A stretch of 64,000 nucleotides of DNA, taken from assembly GCA_963828705.1 (NCBI GenBank), contig CAWHGA010000038.1:124001-188000 (forward strand), read 5' to 3'. This document shows positions 28,804-38,496 of this stretch, piece after piece; position 1 is the first letter of the stretch, and each line of letters opens with the position of its first letter. The DNA comes from CAWDJT01 sp963828705. GTDB taxonomy: Bacteria; Desulfobacterota; Syntrophobacteria; Syntrophobacterales; Syntrophobacteraceae. The translations under genes and the position numbers were made by a program. The notes below the pieces were generated by a model, which was given only the letters and a program-made list of their open reading frames with translations, had not been told where the DNA came from and ran no database searches.

Positions 28804-29685
28804 TCAGAGCCCCGGACGGTGCCGCAGATGGAGCACTCGTGGGATGCCAGAGAAATCGTCAATAAACTCCATGGATTGATAAGCCGGATGGGCCGCCGTT
28901 TGATCGCGCAGGAGTTGCGCCTGGCCTTGCCCGATTTCCAACAGGAGTGACCCTGATGGGCGCAGGACCCGGTGGGCCTGGTCCATAATCCTCCGGATCA
29001 CGGCCAGTCCGTGAGACCCGCCGTCGAGGGCGTTTCTGGGTTCAAAGCTGCTGATCTCAGGAGCCAGCCCTGGGATGTCGTTTGTCGGGATGTAGGGCGG
29101 GTTGCTGACGATGAGGTCAAAAACAGCGAGATTGGCAGACAGAGCCTGGCAAAGATCCATGGCGACCAGGTGGATGCGGTCCGCCAAGCTGTGGCGCTTG
29201 GCGTTGCGCCGCGCGACCGCAAGCGCCGCCACCGATACATCGATGGCTAGGATCCGCAGTTGGGGGTTCTCGTGCCCCAGGGCCACAGCAATGGCGCCGG
29301 AGCCTGTTCCCAAATCCAGGACCCACGGCGAGGAGAGTCCCTGTTCCTTCAGCAGCGCCAAAGCTGTTTCCACCAGGATCTCGGTTTCCGGGCGGGGAAT
29401 CAGCACCGCCGGGGTGACTTCCAGTTCCAAGGAATAGAATTCTTGCCGGCCGGTGATGTATTGCAGGGGTTCATGAGCCCCGCGCCGACGCACCACGTCC
29501 CTATATTCCGCCAGCTCCCGGGGCTGCAAAGGTTGATCGTAGCGAAGGTAGAGTTGAATGCGCTCGGTCTTGAGGACGTGGGCCAGTAGCACTTCGGCAT
29601 CGGTACGCGGCTGGGCGATACCTTTTCGGCCGAAATACTGCGTGGTCCATTGAATGAGCTTGAGGATGGTCCAGAGTTCTTCCAT
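28804..29685 (-). CDS. prmC: Release factor glutamine methyltransferase PrmC
   Basis: PrmC methylates the glutamine of the GGQ motif of peptide release factors. The helical N-domain (about 1-75) is followed by the SAM site LDLGTGSGAIAVALG (123-137) and the catalytic NPPY at 195-198. It is 293 residues long, a normal size. It stands between prfA, its substrate gene, and murA on the same strand, a conserved coupling. Confidence 0.96.
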   Translation of the reverse strand: MEELWTILKLIQWTTQYFGRKGIAQPRTDAEVLLAHVLKTERIQLYLRYDQPLQPRELAEYRDVVRRRGAHEPLQYITGRQEFYSLELEVTPAVLIPRPETEILVETALALLKEQGLSSPWVLDLGTGSGAIAVALGHENPQLRILAIDVSVAALAVARRNAKRHSLADRIHLVAMDLCQALSANLAVFDLIVSNPPYIPTNDIPGLAPEISSFEPRNALDGGSHGLAVIRRIMDQAHRVLRPSGSLLLEIGQGQAQLLRDQTAAHPAYQSMEFIDDFSGIPRVLHLRHRPGL

Positions 29686-29811
29686 CCCAGTGGGGATACC
29701 TCGTCGAGCGTGGGTGAGACTGACCGCCAGGCTTCATCAAAGGCCGCGGGAGCCACACCGTCGGGGTTGCCGCCGTTACCGACCGGGCAGCCAGAGTGTT
29801 GCAGCACTGAG

Positions 29812-30885
29812 CTACGAACCCCCGGCCGCCTTCAGGGCTTCAGCTTGAAAATGGGTGATCAGTGAATCGATGATGCCGTCCAGATCCCCCGTCAGGATTT
29901 CCTCGAGTCGGTACAGGGTCAGGTTGATGCGGTGATCCGATACCCGGTTCTGTGGGAAATTGTAGGTGCGTATCCGTTCACTGCGATCGCCCGAACCCAC
30001 CTGACTCTTACGTTCCTGAGCGATCCTGGCGTCCTGTTCACCGCGCATCTGGTCCAGCAACCGTGCCCGCAGCACCTTCAGGGCTTTGGCTTTGTTTTTG
30101 TGCTGGGATTTCTCATCCTGGCAGATAACCACCAACCCCGTGGGGGTGTGGGTGATCCGCACCGCCGAGTCGGTGGTGTTGACGCTTTGGCCACCGGGCC
30201 CCGATGAACGAAAGACGTCAATGCGCAAATCGTTGGGGTCAACGTAGACGTCAACTTCTTCTGCTTCCGGCAAAACCGCCACAGTCACTGCCGAAGTATG
30301 TACCCGCCCTTGGCTTTCTGTGCTGGGAATGCGTTGCACCCGATGGGCGCCGCGTTCGTACTTGAGCCGGCTGTAGGCGCCCTTGCCGTTGATGGCAGCG
30401 GTGATTTCCTTGAAACCACCAATATCGGTGGCATGGCTGTCCAGAAGTTCTACCTTCCAGTGGCGCAGTTCTGCGTAGCGCATGTACATCCGGAACAGGT
30501 CGGCCACGAATAGAGCTGCTTCTTCTCCACCGGTGCCCGCTCGGATCTCCAGAATGACGTTCTTGTCGTCATTGGGATCCTTGGGGATCAGCATCAGTTT
30601 CAATTCGGCTTCGTTGTGTTCCGCCTGGGCTCGAAGTTGCGTGATCTCGTCGCGGACCAGTTCCCGCATGTCAGTGTCTTGCTCATGTTCTAACAGGGCC
30701 TGGTTGGCAGCGATGTCATGCTGCAGCCTTTTATAGCGCTGGTAGGCTTCTACGATGGGGGCTATTTCCGAGTGTTCTTTGACAAGACGCTGGTATTCCT
30801 TCTGGCGTGCGATGAGCTCTGGATTGCTCAGATCGTTTTCCAGGGTCAGGAATCTTGTGATAACACTTTCTAACTTATCGAACAT
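29812..30885 (-). CDS. prfA: Peptide chain release factor 1
   Basis: RF1 reads UAA and UAG and releases the peptide. The catalytic GGQ is at 231-233 (SSGPGGQSVNTTDSAVRITH), and the stop-codon-reading tripeptide of PxT form is PST at 187-189, which separates RF1 from RF2. It is 357 residues, complete. Presence of RF1 means UAG is a normal stop in this organism, relevant to the amber codon in the lon-like gene. Confidence 0.97.
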   Translation of the reverse strand: MFDKLESVITRFLTLENDLSNPELIARQKEYQRLVKEHSEIAPIVEAYQRYKRLQHDIAANQALLEHEQDTDMRELVRDEITQLRAQAEHNEAELKLMLIPKDPNDDKNVILEIRAGTGGEEAALFVADLFRMYMRYAELRHWKVELLDSHATDIGGFKEITAAINGKGAYSRLKYERGAHRVQRIPSTESQGRVHTSAVTVAVLPEAEEVDVYVDPNDLRIDVFRSSGPGGQSVNTTDSAVRITHTPTGLVVICQDEKSQHKNKAKALKVLRARLLDQMRGEQDARIAQERKSQVGSGDRSERIRTYNFPQNRVSDHRINLTLYRLEEILTGDLDGIIDSLITHFQAEALKAAGGS

Positions 30886-31005
30886 GGTATCAGCTCAAAT
30901 GAGGATTTCTGTGAAGGTCAGAGGGGAGGCAGGTGCCATGTGTAGGCCCGGCTGTGGCCACAAAAGTGGCTTGGGCCTAGACGCAATCGTCGATAAATGG
31001 AAGAG

Positions 31006-31992
31006 CTACGGGTTTGCTTCGGGGAGGCCACAAGCCAGTGACTTGTCCCCCTCCAAAGCAAGGGCGCGACGAAGGGCCTGCAGGGCTACCTCCAGCTGAT
31101 CCGGGGAGGGCTCTCGGGTGGTGAGGCGCTGCAACCACAATCCCGGCCGGCTGAGTCCAGCTACCCAGCGGTTGCCGCGGTGTTTGCCGCTCCACTTGAT
31201 GAATTCGTAAGCCATTCCGGCGATGGGGAACATCAGAACGATTTTGATGATCACAATGACGGCATGCCGCAACCAGGCGGTCCAACCATGGGGTACCGGT
31301 AGCAATGGGATAATCCAGGTAAAGAGAAGAATGCTCAACACCATCACCACCAACAGGAAAGCGGTGCCGCACCGGGGATGCAGTACTGGATATTTCGCGG
31401 CGTTGTCCACAGTGAGTTCTTCTCCAGCTTCATAGGCGTGGATGGATTTGTGTTCGGCGCCGTGATACTGGAACACCCGGCGTATGTCAGGGAGCCAGGA
31501 AATCCCTGCCAGATAAGTGACGAACAACAGCACCTTGATGATGCTGTCCACCAGGTGAAACCAGAAACTCCTGACATCATAATGCCAGGGTCCGAGGTTC
31601 CCAAGGATGATACTGACCACGTGGGGCAACACCACGAAGATGGCGATTCCAAGGCCCAGGGCAAACACCAGGGTCAAGCCGATGGCCCAGGACGACATTG
31701 CCGAGGGTTCGCTCTCATCTTCCTGCATGGCCTGCGTTGCCGAGAAGTTCAGGGCCTGGATGCCGTTGATGAGGGTTTCCACCAGCACCAGGCCGCCACG
31801 GACGAAAGGCAACCGCGTAAGCCTCCAGCGTGTGTACCAGGACCGCCAGCGGTCTTCCTTTACCGCCAGCGTGCCGTCGGGACGACGTACCACCACGGTA
31901 AAGGATTGTGGTCCGCGCATCATCACGCCTTCAAGGACCGCCTGTCCACCGATGGGAAATGGCGTGGTTGTGGCGCTGTCAGATGTTTGCAT
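31006..31992 (-). CDS. DUF1385 membrane protein (YqhQ-like)
   Basis: The 328-residue protein has the DUF1385 signature opening (GGQAVLEGVMMRGP), the central FQYHGAEHKSIHAYE motif and CGTAFLLVVMVLS, with about four membrane segments (120-145, 165-185, 235-260, 270-290). Function is unknown across the family. It lies between rpmE and prfA, a conserved position in deltaproteobacteria. Confidence 0.93.
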   Translation of the reverse strand: MQTSDSATTTPFPIGGQAVLEGVMMRGPQSFTVVVRRPDGTLAVKEDRWRSWYTRWRLTRLPFVRGGLVLVETLINGIQALNFSATQAMQEDESEPSAMSSWAIGLTLVFALGLGIAIFVVLPHVVSIILGNLGPWHYDVRSFWFHLVDSIIKVLLFVTYLAGISWLPDIRRVFQYHGAEHKSIHAYEAGEELTVDNAAKYPVLHPRCGTAFLLVVMVLSILLFTWIIPLLPVPHGWTAWLRHAVIVIIKIVLMFPIAGMAYEFIKWSGKHRGNRWVAGLSRPGLWLQRLTTREPSPDQLEVALQALRRALALEGDKSLACGLPEANP

Positions 31993-32074
31993 AACTGTTG
32001 CCTTGCCCTCAGGGTGTGATCAGTGATACTCGGGGCTGTATGGTCCCAACCCTGCTGCGAGTGCCGAGGACTTT

Positions 32075-32293
32075 TCAGGCCTTCTTGTTCTGGTTGTACT
32101 TTTCGTATTTCTTCATAAAGCGTTCGATGCGGCCAGCGGTGTCCACCAGCTTCTGTTTGCCGGTATAAAAGGGATGGCACTGGGAACAGATTTCCACCCG
32201 GATATCCTTCTTGGTAGAGCCAGTGGCAATCTCACTGCCGCAAGCGCAGCGAATGACGGTCTCGTGGTAAGCAGGGTGAGTGTCTTTCTTCAT
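32075..32293 (-). CDS. rpmE: 50S ribosomal protein L31 (zinc-binding type)
   Basis: Seventy-two residues with the four cysteines of the zinc-containing L31 form: C16 and C18 (CACGS) and C36 and C39 (CSQCHPFYTG). The end is basic (KKYEKYNQNKKA). A GGAGGAATGG ribosome site precedes the ATG at 32293, so the ATG at 32317 is rejected. It heads the rpmE-DUF1385-prfA-prmC-murA series. Confidence 0.95.
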   Translation of the reverse strand: MKKDTHPAYHETVIRCACGSEIATGSTKKDIRVEICSQCHPFYTGKQKLVDTAGRIERFMKKYEKYNQNKKA

Positions 32294-32663
32294 TTTCCAT
32301 TCCTCCTCGGATTTCACTCAGGTTAAACAAACTCCTTATTATACCGGCAAATCTTTTCAATTCAAGCATATTCTTGAGCTACCAACGGCACGAATCAAGC
32401 CCGAAAGCCAAAGGCGCAAGCCCACTGTTGCCGGCGGTCAATTGGGTGTGGCGAGACTCAAATCATCAGCGACTCATGGCTCTCAATGTCTGTCGCCAAA
32501 TCCGGAACAGCGGCGTTGCTGATGCTTGCTGCTTGACTTGGCGGCGGCTTGCGATGATCATTGATGGTGTTTCGGCACCTGCTTCTGGTGATGCATCGGG
32601 TCTAATGCCGGTCGTGCCTTGCGGGACCGTGCCGTTATCAGCCTCACACAGAACGGACAACCC
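32294..32663. other. Divergent promoter region between rpmE and the ATP-grasp gene
   Basis: About 370 bases with no gene on either strand. It must contain the promoters of rpmE (minus) and of the ATP-grasp gene (plus). An AT-rich segment at about 32325-32395 is the most likely rpmE promoter zone. No convincing riboswitch or terminator is seen. Confidence 0.5.
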
Positions 32664-33521
32664 ATGACTGGAGCCTCATATTTTGTTTCCTTCCATCCGC
32701 GCATTCCGCTCGATGAAAACCTGTCTCTTTTTGAAGACCTGTCAGACCTTCGGGTGCGGCATGTTATCGCTCATGCGGTCGGGGTGCTGTTGCCTACTTA
32801 CATCACCCCCCAGCGGTACTTCCGGATCACCTCGTTGGCCTTCTCCTGGTTCCCGCGTCTCGATGCACGTTTTCGATGTCTTGGCAAAACCAGGCAGATT
32901 GAGCTTTTTCGCAGGTTCGGCGTCCGCCACCCGGAGAGCCTGTTGTTCGCCAATCCTCGGGAATTGGTCGAGCGTTGTGCTGATCACGGCTGCCCTTGGG
33001 GATTTCCTTTGGTCATGAAAGGGGATCTAGGCGGGGGCGGCGTGGGCGTTTTCCCGGTGTATGCGGCGGCTGATATTGGCCGCCAAGCGGCCCGACTCCC
33101 AGCGGACCAACCGGCTCTGCTGCAGCGCTGGGTGGACCACCAGGGCAAAGACCTGCGGGTGGTGGTTTATGGTGACCTGGCGGTCAGTTATTTCCGCGTG
33201 GGAGATGGCGGCTTCTACAATAATGTTTGCCGAGGGGGCCGCATTGACCACGACCTCTGGCCGGAACGTCAAAAGCAGGGTGTTGAGGCTGTGCTGGCGA
33301 TGTGCCGACGTGTGGGTATCGATATCGCCGGTTTCGATCTGATGTTCCCCGACCACAGCGAACCCGTTTTTGTGGAAATCAACCACCATTTCGGTCACAA
33401 AGGACTGGGCGGAACAGCGGGCCACCAAAACAACTTTCTCCAGGCGGTCGAGCGTTGGCGTCAGCGCCTGCTGCCTTCCTGCCCCAAATTGTGCGGGGGG
33501 ACCAGACCGATTCTTGCTTAG
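32664..33521 (+). CDS. RimK-like ATP-grasp ligase
   Basis: ATP-grasp features: the glycine-rich loop PLVMKGDLGGGGVGVFPV, DLRVVVYGDLAVSYFRVG, and a metal-binding end GIDIAGFDLMF and EPVFVEINHHFGHKGLGG. It joins an acid to an amine with ATP, as in RimK or tetrahydromethanopterin-type ligases; the substrate is not known. The ATG at 32664 is preferred over the TTG at 32619. It ends 39 bases before the convergent rho gene. At 285 residues it looks complete. Confidence 0.85.
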   Translation: MTGASYFVSFHPRIPLDENLSLFEDLSDLRVRHVIAHAVGVLLPTYITPQRYFRITSLAFSWFPRLDARFRCLGKTRQIELFRRFGVRHPESLLFANPRELVERCADHGCPWGFPLVMKGDLGGGGVGVFPVYAAADIGRQAARLPADQPALLQRWVDHQGKDLRVVVYGDLAVSYFRVGDGGFYNNVCRGGRIDHDLWPERQKQGVEAVLAMCRRVGIDIAGFDLMFPDHSEPVFVEINHHFGHKGLGGTAGHQNNFLQAVERWRQRLLPSCPKLCGGTRPILA

Positions 33522-33560
33522 AAAGCTTCAGCCCCCCGCCATCCTTCCCCAGCAGGAACC

Positions 33561-34901
33561 CTAGCGGTTCATGGATCCTAGAAAATCCGGATTATTCTTG
33601 GTTCCCTGCATCTTGTCGAGGAGAAACTCCATGGCGTCCACTTGATTCAGTGGCGATAGCAGCTTGCGGAGAATCCAGATGCGGTTGAGATCTTCCGGCA
33701 CCAGCAGCAGCTCTTCCTTGCGGGTCCCGGAACGGTTGATGTCGATGGCCGGGAAGATGCGGCGATCGGCCAGTTTGCGATCGAGGATGATTTCCATGTT
33801 GCCGGTGCCCTTGAATTCTTCAAAAATCACCTCGTCCATGCGGCTGCCGGTCTCGATCAGGGCGGTGGCGATGATGGTCAGACTGCCGCCCTGTTCGATG
33901 TTACGGGCGGCGCCGAAAAAGCGTTTGGGACGGTGTAGGGCATTGGAATCGAGACCGCCGGAGAGGATTTTGCCACTGGGCGGCACCACGGTGTTGTAGG
34001 CGCGTGCCAGACGGGTGATGCTGTCCAGCAAGATGACCACATCGCGCTTGTGTTCCACCAACCGTTTGGCCTTTTCGCTCACCATTTCAGCCACCTGCAC
34101 ATGGCGCTGGGCTGGTTCATCGAAGGTGGAACTCACCACTTCGGCGCGCACGCTGCGCTGCATGTCGGTCACTTCTTCGGGGCGTTCGTCGATGAGCAGT
34201 ACGATCAGATAGACATCCTTGTGGTTGATGGCGATGGCATTGGCGATACTTTGCAGCAGCATGGTCTTCCCGGTGCGCGGCGGTGCAACAATCAAACCGC
34301 GCTGGCCAAAGCCTATCGGGGTGAGCATATCCATAACGCGGGTGGAATAATTGTCTGGTCTGGTTTCAAGACTGATGCGGCGGTCGGGATAGAGGGGCGT
34401 CAGATTTTCAAACAGGATTTTTTCGCGGGCAAATTCCGGATCTTCGTAGTTGACCGCTTCCACCTTGAGCAATGCGAAATAACGTTCGTTGTCCTTGGGC
34501 GGCCTGATCTGGCCGGAAATGGTGTCGCCGGTACAGAGGTTGAACCTGCGGATCTGGGAAGGAGACACATAGATGTCATCAGGCCCGGGCAGGTAGTTGT
34601 AACTCTGGGCGCGAAGGAAGCCGAACCCGTCCGGCAAAATCTCCAGGACCCCTTCACCATAGATAAGCCCGTTCATTTCCGCCTGTGCCTGCAGCAAGGC
34701 GAAAATCAGTTCCTGCTTGCGCAGCGAACTGGCGCCTTCGATGTTCAAATGCCGGGCAAGCGTGACGAGCTCCTTGATGTTCTTGTTCTTAAGCTCCACC
34801 AGGTTCATTTCTTCGCGTTGGCGATTGCGCGCTTCCGCGGCGCTACTGGTTTTCTCAGGCTTCTCGGCAGCTTCTTGAGTGTTCTGGTTGCTTTCAGTCA
34901 T
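33561..34901 (-). CDS. rho: Transcription termination factor Rho
   Basis: Rho is the RNA-driven hexameric helicase that ends transcription. The N-terminal NLVELKNKNIKELVTLARHL, the cold-shock-like RNA-binding domain (LEILPDGFGFLRAQSYNYLPGPDD), the P-loop APPRTGKT, the LIDERPEEVTDM motif and the Q-loop/R-loop SGGLDSNALHRPKRFFGAARN are all intact. The ATG at 34901 is preferred; a TTG nine bases upstream is in frame. It is about 446 residues, slightly longer than E. coli Rho through an acidic head. Confidence 0.97.
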   Translation of the reverse strand: MTESNQNTQEAAEKPEKTSSAAEARNRQREEMNLVELKNKNIKELVTLARHLNIEGASSLRKQELIFALLQAQAEMNGLIYGEGVLEILPDGFGFLRAQSYNYLPGPDDIYVSPSQIRRFNLCTGDTISGQIRPPKDNERYFALLKVEAVNYEDPEFAREKILFENLTPLYPDRRISLETRPDNYSTRVMDMLTPIGFGQRGLIVAPPRTGKTMLLQSIANAIAINHKDVYLIVLLIDERPEEVTDMQRSVRAEVVSSTFDEPAQRHVQVAEMVSEKAKRLVEHKRDVVILLDSITRLARAYNTVVPPSGKILSGGLDSNALHRPKRFFGAARNIEQGGSLTIIATALIETGSRMDEVIFEEFKGTGNMEIILDRKLADRRIFPAIDINRSGTRKEELLLVPEDLNRIWILRKLLSPLNQVDAMEFLLDKMQGTKNNPDFLGSMNR

Positions 34902-35930
34902 ACTCGTCAAATTCCTCGTGATGGCTCTGGTTGTTGGTGGGGATTTTCGTAATTGTGCGGCAGACCCGCGTGTTTCTAAGTGGGAATGCGCTCTTTCATG
35001 TCGTTCTCAACGCAGGATGTCAGCAATATGGATCCGACAAACAGGGTTCCTAATGATGAATGTGGGGGTGCTGATGGAATAGTGGCTTATTTGCTTGATC
35101 GAGCGTCGCCTTGCGAGCAGATTTGGCTGCGGAACAGTTGTGGGTGATTCGCGCGCAAAAGTGCGAAAAACGCTTACACATTAACATTACCCTCGGGTGG
35201 AAAAGAAATCAACCAGCCGACTGGAGGTTCTGGCAACGACCAAGCGAACCGGCCCCCCGTCCTTCCGATCCATCCAATCGTTGACCAACATCAGCCTCTC
35301 TCTAGGCCCCCGAGATGACTCCAGCGCTGCCAGTCTTTCCTGGAGATATCTTCAACCGTCGCGTTCACTTCAAGAGCCAATTTCCCATGCACCTATTGCC
35401 GCTGATTGACCAGTCATTGCGGCCAGGCATCTGCCACCAGCGCGTTCGATCTACCGATGCGGTTTGTCGGCACAAGGAGCAGGCACAATTCTTCCGAAGG
35501 TGCAATAGTGGGGTGGTGTACGGCTCTCCTGCAGGTTGTTCTGTTGGGCAGGGTATGATTCTGCTGGCAAACTATGGAGCGTTTTCCCCATACACCTGAT
35601 CATCGTTGATGTCAAGATGATTTGCTCCGGATACGCCGGGGAAGGCCACTGCCCCAACGGGGGCTCCTGAATTGTTGGGTGACGCGAGGCGCCATGCTTA
35701 TCGTCCGCAAGGGCTCACCCGATATCCCCAGTCACGCAGCCCAGCGGGAAGCCAATCTGTTTCAATGGGTTCTGAACCCCCGCTTACGCAGGGGTGAGGC
35801 TATGTTGGAAGCTCGAAGCGGCAGAGTTATTCCTGGACGATTCCTCTAAGGAGCGACCCTGGTTCAGCAAGACGATGCCCGCCCCCCAGTGAACCTCCTG
35901 AAACGTTCCCACCCTTTTTCAGACACGCTC
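34902..35930. other. Gene-poor interval of about 1 kb between rho and bamD
   Basis: No reading on either strand over this stretch gives a recognisable protein. It should carry the rho promoter/leader on the minus strand; an AT-richer segment lies at 35160-35200. A CRISPR-repeat-like element lies at 35760-35801. It is the longest interval without a gene in the window. Confidence 0.5.
35760..35801 (-). repeat. Solitary repeat resembling a CRISPR repeat, copy A
   Basis: Read on the minus strand the element has a hairpin CCCCTGC...GCGGGG in its middle and ends CCCATTGAAA, the tail typical of many CRISPR repeats. A related element, copy B, lies at 51108-51150. The two share an 11-base TTTCAATGGGT edge and a C-rich centre. 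No second unit or spacer is next to it, so it is not an array. Confidence 0.4.
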
Positions 35931-36701
35931 TCAGAAACCCACCCGGCTCCAGATACTGGGTTTTTTCCCACCGGCTGCCAGATGGCGTTCGCAAGAGGCC
36001 AATATCTTGTCCATATCCTTCTGGAGACCAAGTTCTCGTGCCGCATCCGAATACTCCGAGTTGACTCTGTCCAGTCGGTTCTTGGCTGCCTGGTACTCCA
36101 TTTTTGAATAGTAGAACTGGGCAATCCGGTATTCGTGGTACGCGAGCCGTTTGTGGCATTCCAGCAACTGCTTCTTGGCCCTCAAGCTGTACTCGGTATT
36201 GGGGAAGGCCTGCACGAGTCTCTTGAAGGATTCAGTGGCGAGCCGTGTTTCCTCCTGGTCGCGGTCGGTATCGCGGAAGGACAGGAAGTGACACATGCCG
36301 ATCTGGTAGAGAATATAGGGGACGATCTCATTGCGCGGATGGAGACGCACAAACTCCTCGTAGGCCACGGCTGCATCAGCGTACTGGCCCTTGAGAAAGT
36401 GGGCATCGGCCACCTTCATTTCAGCCAAAATGGCGTATTTGCTGTATGGGTAGCGTTCTTTCAGAGTCTTGAAGGCTTTGAGGGCGTCGCCATAATCCTT
36501 CTTTTGCAGTTTCTGTACACCCTCGTAGGCCAACTGTTGAGGGGGTTTGTCCGGCTTCTTGCCACTGCCGAAAAGATCCCCGAAATAGTATTCCGTCAGA
36601 GAGAGGTTGCACCCCGGCAGCAGCATCAGCCAAAGGATCAACATCGCTGCGGCCCCAACTCTCCCACTGACAAATCCAGTGGTCTTTTTCTCAGTAACCA
36701 T
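35931..36701 (-). CDS. bamD: Outer membrane assembly lipoprotein BamD
   Basis: BamD is an essential TPR lipoprotein of the BAM complex. The signal segment AAAMLILWLMLLPGC ends in the lipobox cysteine C31. TPR-like repeats follow (LAYEGVQKLQKKDYGDALKAF, YPYSKYAILAEMKVADAHFLKGQYADAAVAYEEFVRLHP, AYHEYRIAQFYYSK). The ATG at 36701 with AGGAG upstream is preferred over one 63 bases earlier that overlaps trxB. It follows trxB by about 31 bases. Confidence 0.9.
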   Translation of the reverse strand: MVTEKKTTGFVSGRVGAAAMLILWLMLLPGCNLSLTEYYFGDLFGSGKKPDKPPQQLAYEGVQKLQKKDYGDALKAFKTLKERYPYSKYAILAEMKVADAHFLKGQYADAAVAYEEFVRLHPRNEIVPYILYQIGMCHFLSFRDTDRDQEETRLATESFKRLVQAFPNTEYSLRAKKQLLECHKRLAYHEYRIAQFYYSKMEYQAAKNRLDRVNSEYSDAARELGLQKDMDKILASCERHLAAGGKKPSIWSRVGF

Positions 36702-36732
36702 GTGTACTCCTAACCAAAGTCCCAAACATTCC

Positions 36733-37665
36733 CTACCTGTGGGCTTCGAGATAGCGTTCCGCATTGAAGGCGGCGGTGGCGCCGTCGCCTACCGCGGTTA
36801 CGATCTGCCGCAAGCTCTTGGAGCGCACGTCGCCAGCGGCGAATACCCCTTTCGTGGAACTGGCCATGTTCTGATCGGTGACGACAAAGCCGGCAGCATC
36901 GCGCTCAATATCAGCGGGCAAGTAACCGGTGTTGGGGTTCATCCCGACAAAAACAAAGACACCATTGACGGGCAAATGCTCAGTGCTCTGGTCTGTTAGG
37001 TTGTTCAGCGTGAGTGCCTCAACGCCTTGGGTGCCGCCATTGATTTCCGTGACCAAGGTATTCCACAGAAACTGGATCTTGTCGTTACCAAATGCTTGTT
37101 CCTGCAACACGCGAACGGCTCGCAGACTGTCGCGTCGATGGATCAGATAGACCTTGCGGGCAAATCGGGTAAGGTAGAGAGCCTCTTCGACGGCCGTATC
37201 CCCACCGCCGACCACGGCCACTTCCTGATCCCGGAAAAACGGGCCATCACAGACGGCACAATAGGACACGCCGCGGCCGGTCAACGCCACCTCACCGACC
37301 ACCCCCAGCTTTCTGGGGGTGCAGCCCGTGGCAACGATGATGGTGTGAGCATGAAGTTGGCCGTCAGCCAGGTGGACTGTCTTAACAGGATTGACCAGAT
37401 CCAGACTGGTGACCTCCGCATTGCGACTTTCCAGTCCGAACCGAAAGGCCTGGGCAGTGAACAATTCCGTCAGTGCAAAAGCGCTGATCCCTTCCGGAAA
37501 GCCCGGATAATTTTCGACTTTGTCGTAGGTGAGCAATTGGCCGCCGAATCCCACACGTTCTACCAGGATAGCCTTCATGCGGGAGCGCGCAGCATACAGG
37601 CCAGCGGCGAAACCTGCCGGTCCCCCACCAATGATCACCAGATCGTATGTTTCGCTATTAGACAT
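36733..37665 (-). CDS. trxB: Thioredoxin reductase
   Basis: FAD- and NADPH-dependent reductase of thioredoxin. It has the FAD site GGGPAGFAAGLYAAR (13-27), the redox pair CAVC at C136/C139, the NADPH site VVGGGDTAVEEALYL and the closing GVFAAGDVR motif. It is complete at 310 residues and lies between trxA and bamD. Confidence 0.96.
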   Translation of the reverse strand: MSNSETYDLVIIGGGPAGFAAGLYAARSRMKAILVERVGFGGQLLTYDKVENYPGFPEGISAFALTELFTAQAFRFGLESRNAEVTSLDLVNPVKTVHLADGQLHAHTIIVATGCTPRKLGVVGEVALTGRGVSYCAVCDGPFFRDQEVAVVGGGDTAVEEALYLTRFARKVYLIHRRDSLRAVRVLQEQAFGNDKIQFLWNTLVTEINGGTQGVEALTLNNLTDQSTEHLPVNGVFVFVGMNPNTGYLPADIERDAAGFVVTDQNMASSTKGVFAAGDVRSKSLRQIVTAVGDGATAAFNAERYLEAHR

Positions 37666-37994
37666 CGTTGCATCGCACTTTCATAACCGGCATTCAGCAA
37701 CGCCGCCGGAAAACGGTTTGGCCCCCGTCTGCCTGCATCCGGCCATCTCCTGAAGTGCCCACCGATTGGCTGCCGGACCAGAGACCGTGGGCCGGAGTTC
37801 CAAAGGCATGGCGGAGGAAAACGCCGGTAGGGGGCGGCGCACCCGGCCGCATGGGGAGTACAAGGTCACAATGGGTGGAGGGGTCAGTGCTTCCCTGCAT
37901 CGCGGAGGAACCGTAGGGTGTCGGTGTACGATTTGGGGATGCAGCGAGCAGAGAAGCAACGGATAGGCAAGAGCTTTCTCACTAGCCGAGAACC

Positions 37995-38316
37995 TTATTG
38001 ATAGCGGCGGATGATCTGCGACTTGGATACCGCACCGGTGATCTGTTCGCTCGACCTTGCCCCCCTTGAAAATGATCAGGGTGGGGATGGCGCGGATGCC
38101 AAAGTTCCCAGGTGTTTTGGGGTTATCGTCGACGTTGCACTTGGCGACCTTCAGTTTGCCGTCAAATTCAGTGGCCAATTCATCGATAACAGGGGCAATC
38201 GCACGGCAGGGGCCACACCACGGTGCCCAGAAATCAACGAGAACCGGCAACTCGGACTTGACAACTTCCTGATCAAAACTGCTATCATTGACTTCGATAA
38301 TATTCTTACCCGCCAT
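37995..38316 (-). pseudogene. trxA: Thioredoxin, one frameshift near the C-terminus
   Basis: The thioredoxin fold is clear: VLVDFWAPWCGPCRAIAPVI with the active site WCGPC at 33-37, the AKCNVDDNPKT strand and the cis-proline loop IRAIPTLIIF. After KGGKVE the frame runs wrong. Removing one A near 38053 restores RQITGAVSKSQIIRRYQ, the usual final helix, and a stop at 37995. Repaired length is 107 residues. Without repair the protein would carry a long unrelated tail. Thioredoxin is rarely dispensable, so this break is probably a sequence error. Confidence 0.85.
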
Positions 38317-38496
38317 GTTGTAACTCCTTAGTTAAACGTTTGGCTGCCCGAATCCTGGTTTGGACCATTCCATTCCGTACGATTCCGCAACGCACGAATG
38401 GCTTTCGACGATAACCAAACAATTTGGGTTTGTCAATGTTCGCAATACTGGCCTGCAGCTATTCGCCCTATCATGGGTTCGCCCGGCAGGGGATGC

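Noticed and set aside
35700..35860. A CRISPR array at the repeat-like element
   Set aside because: Only one unit is present; the flanks contain no second copy at spacer distance.
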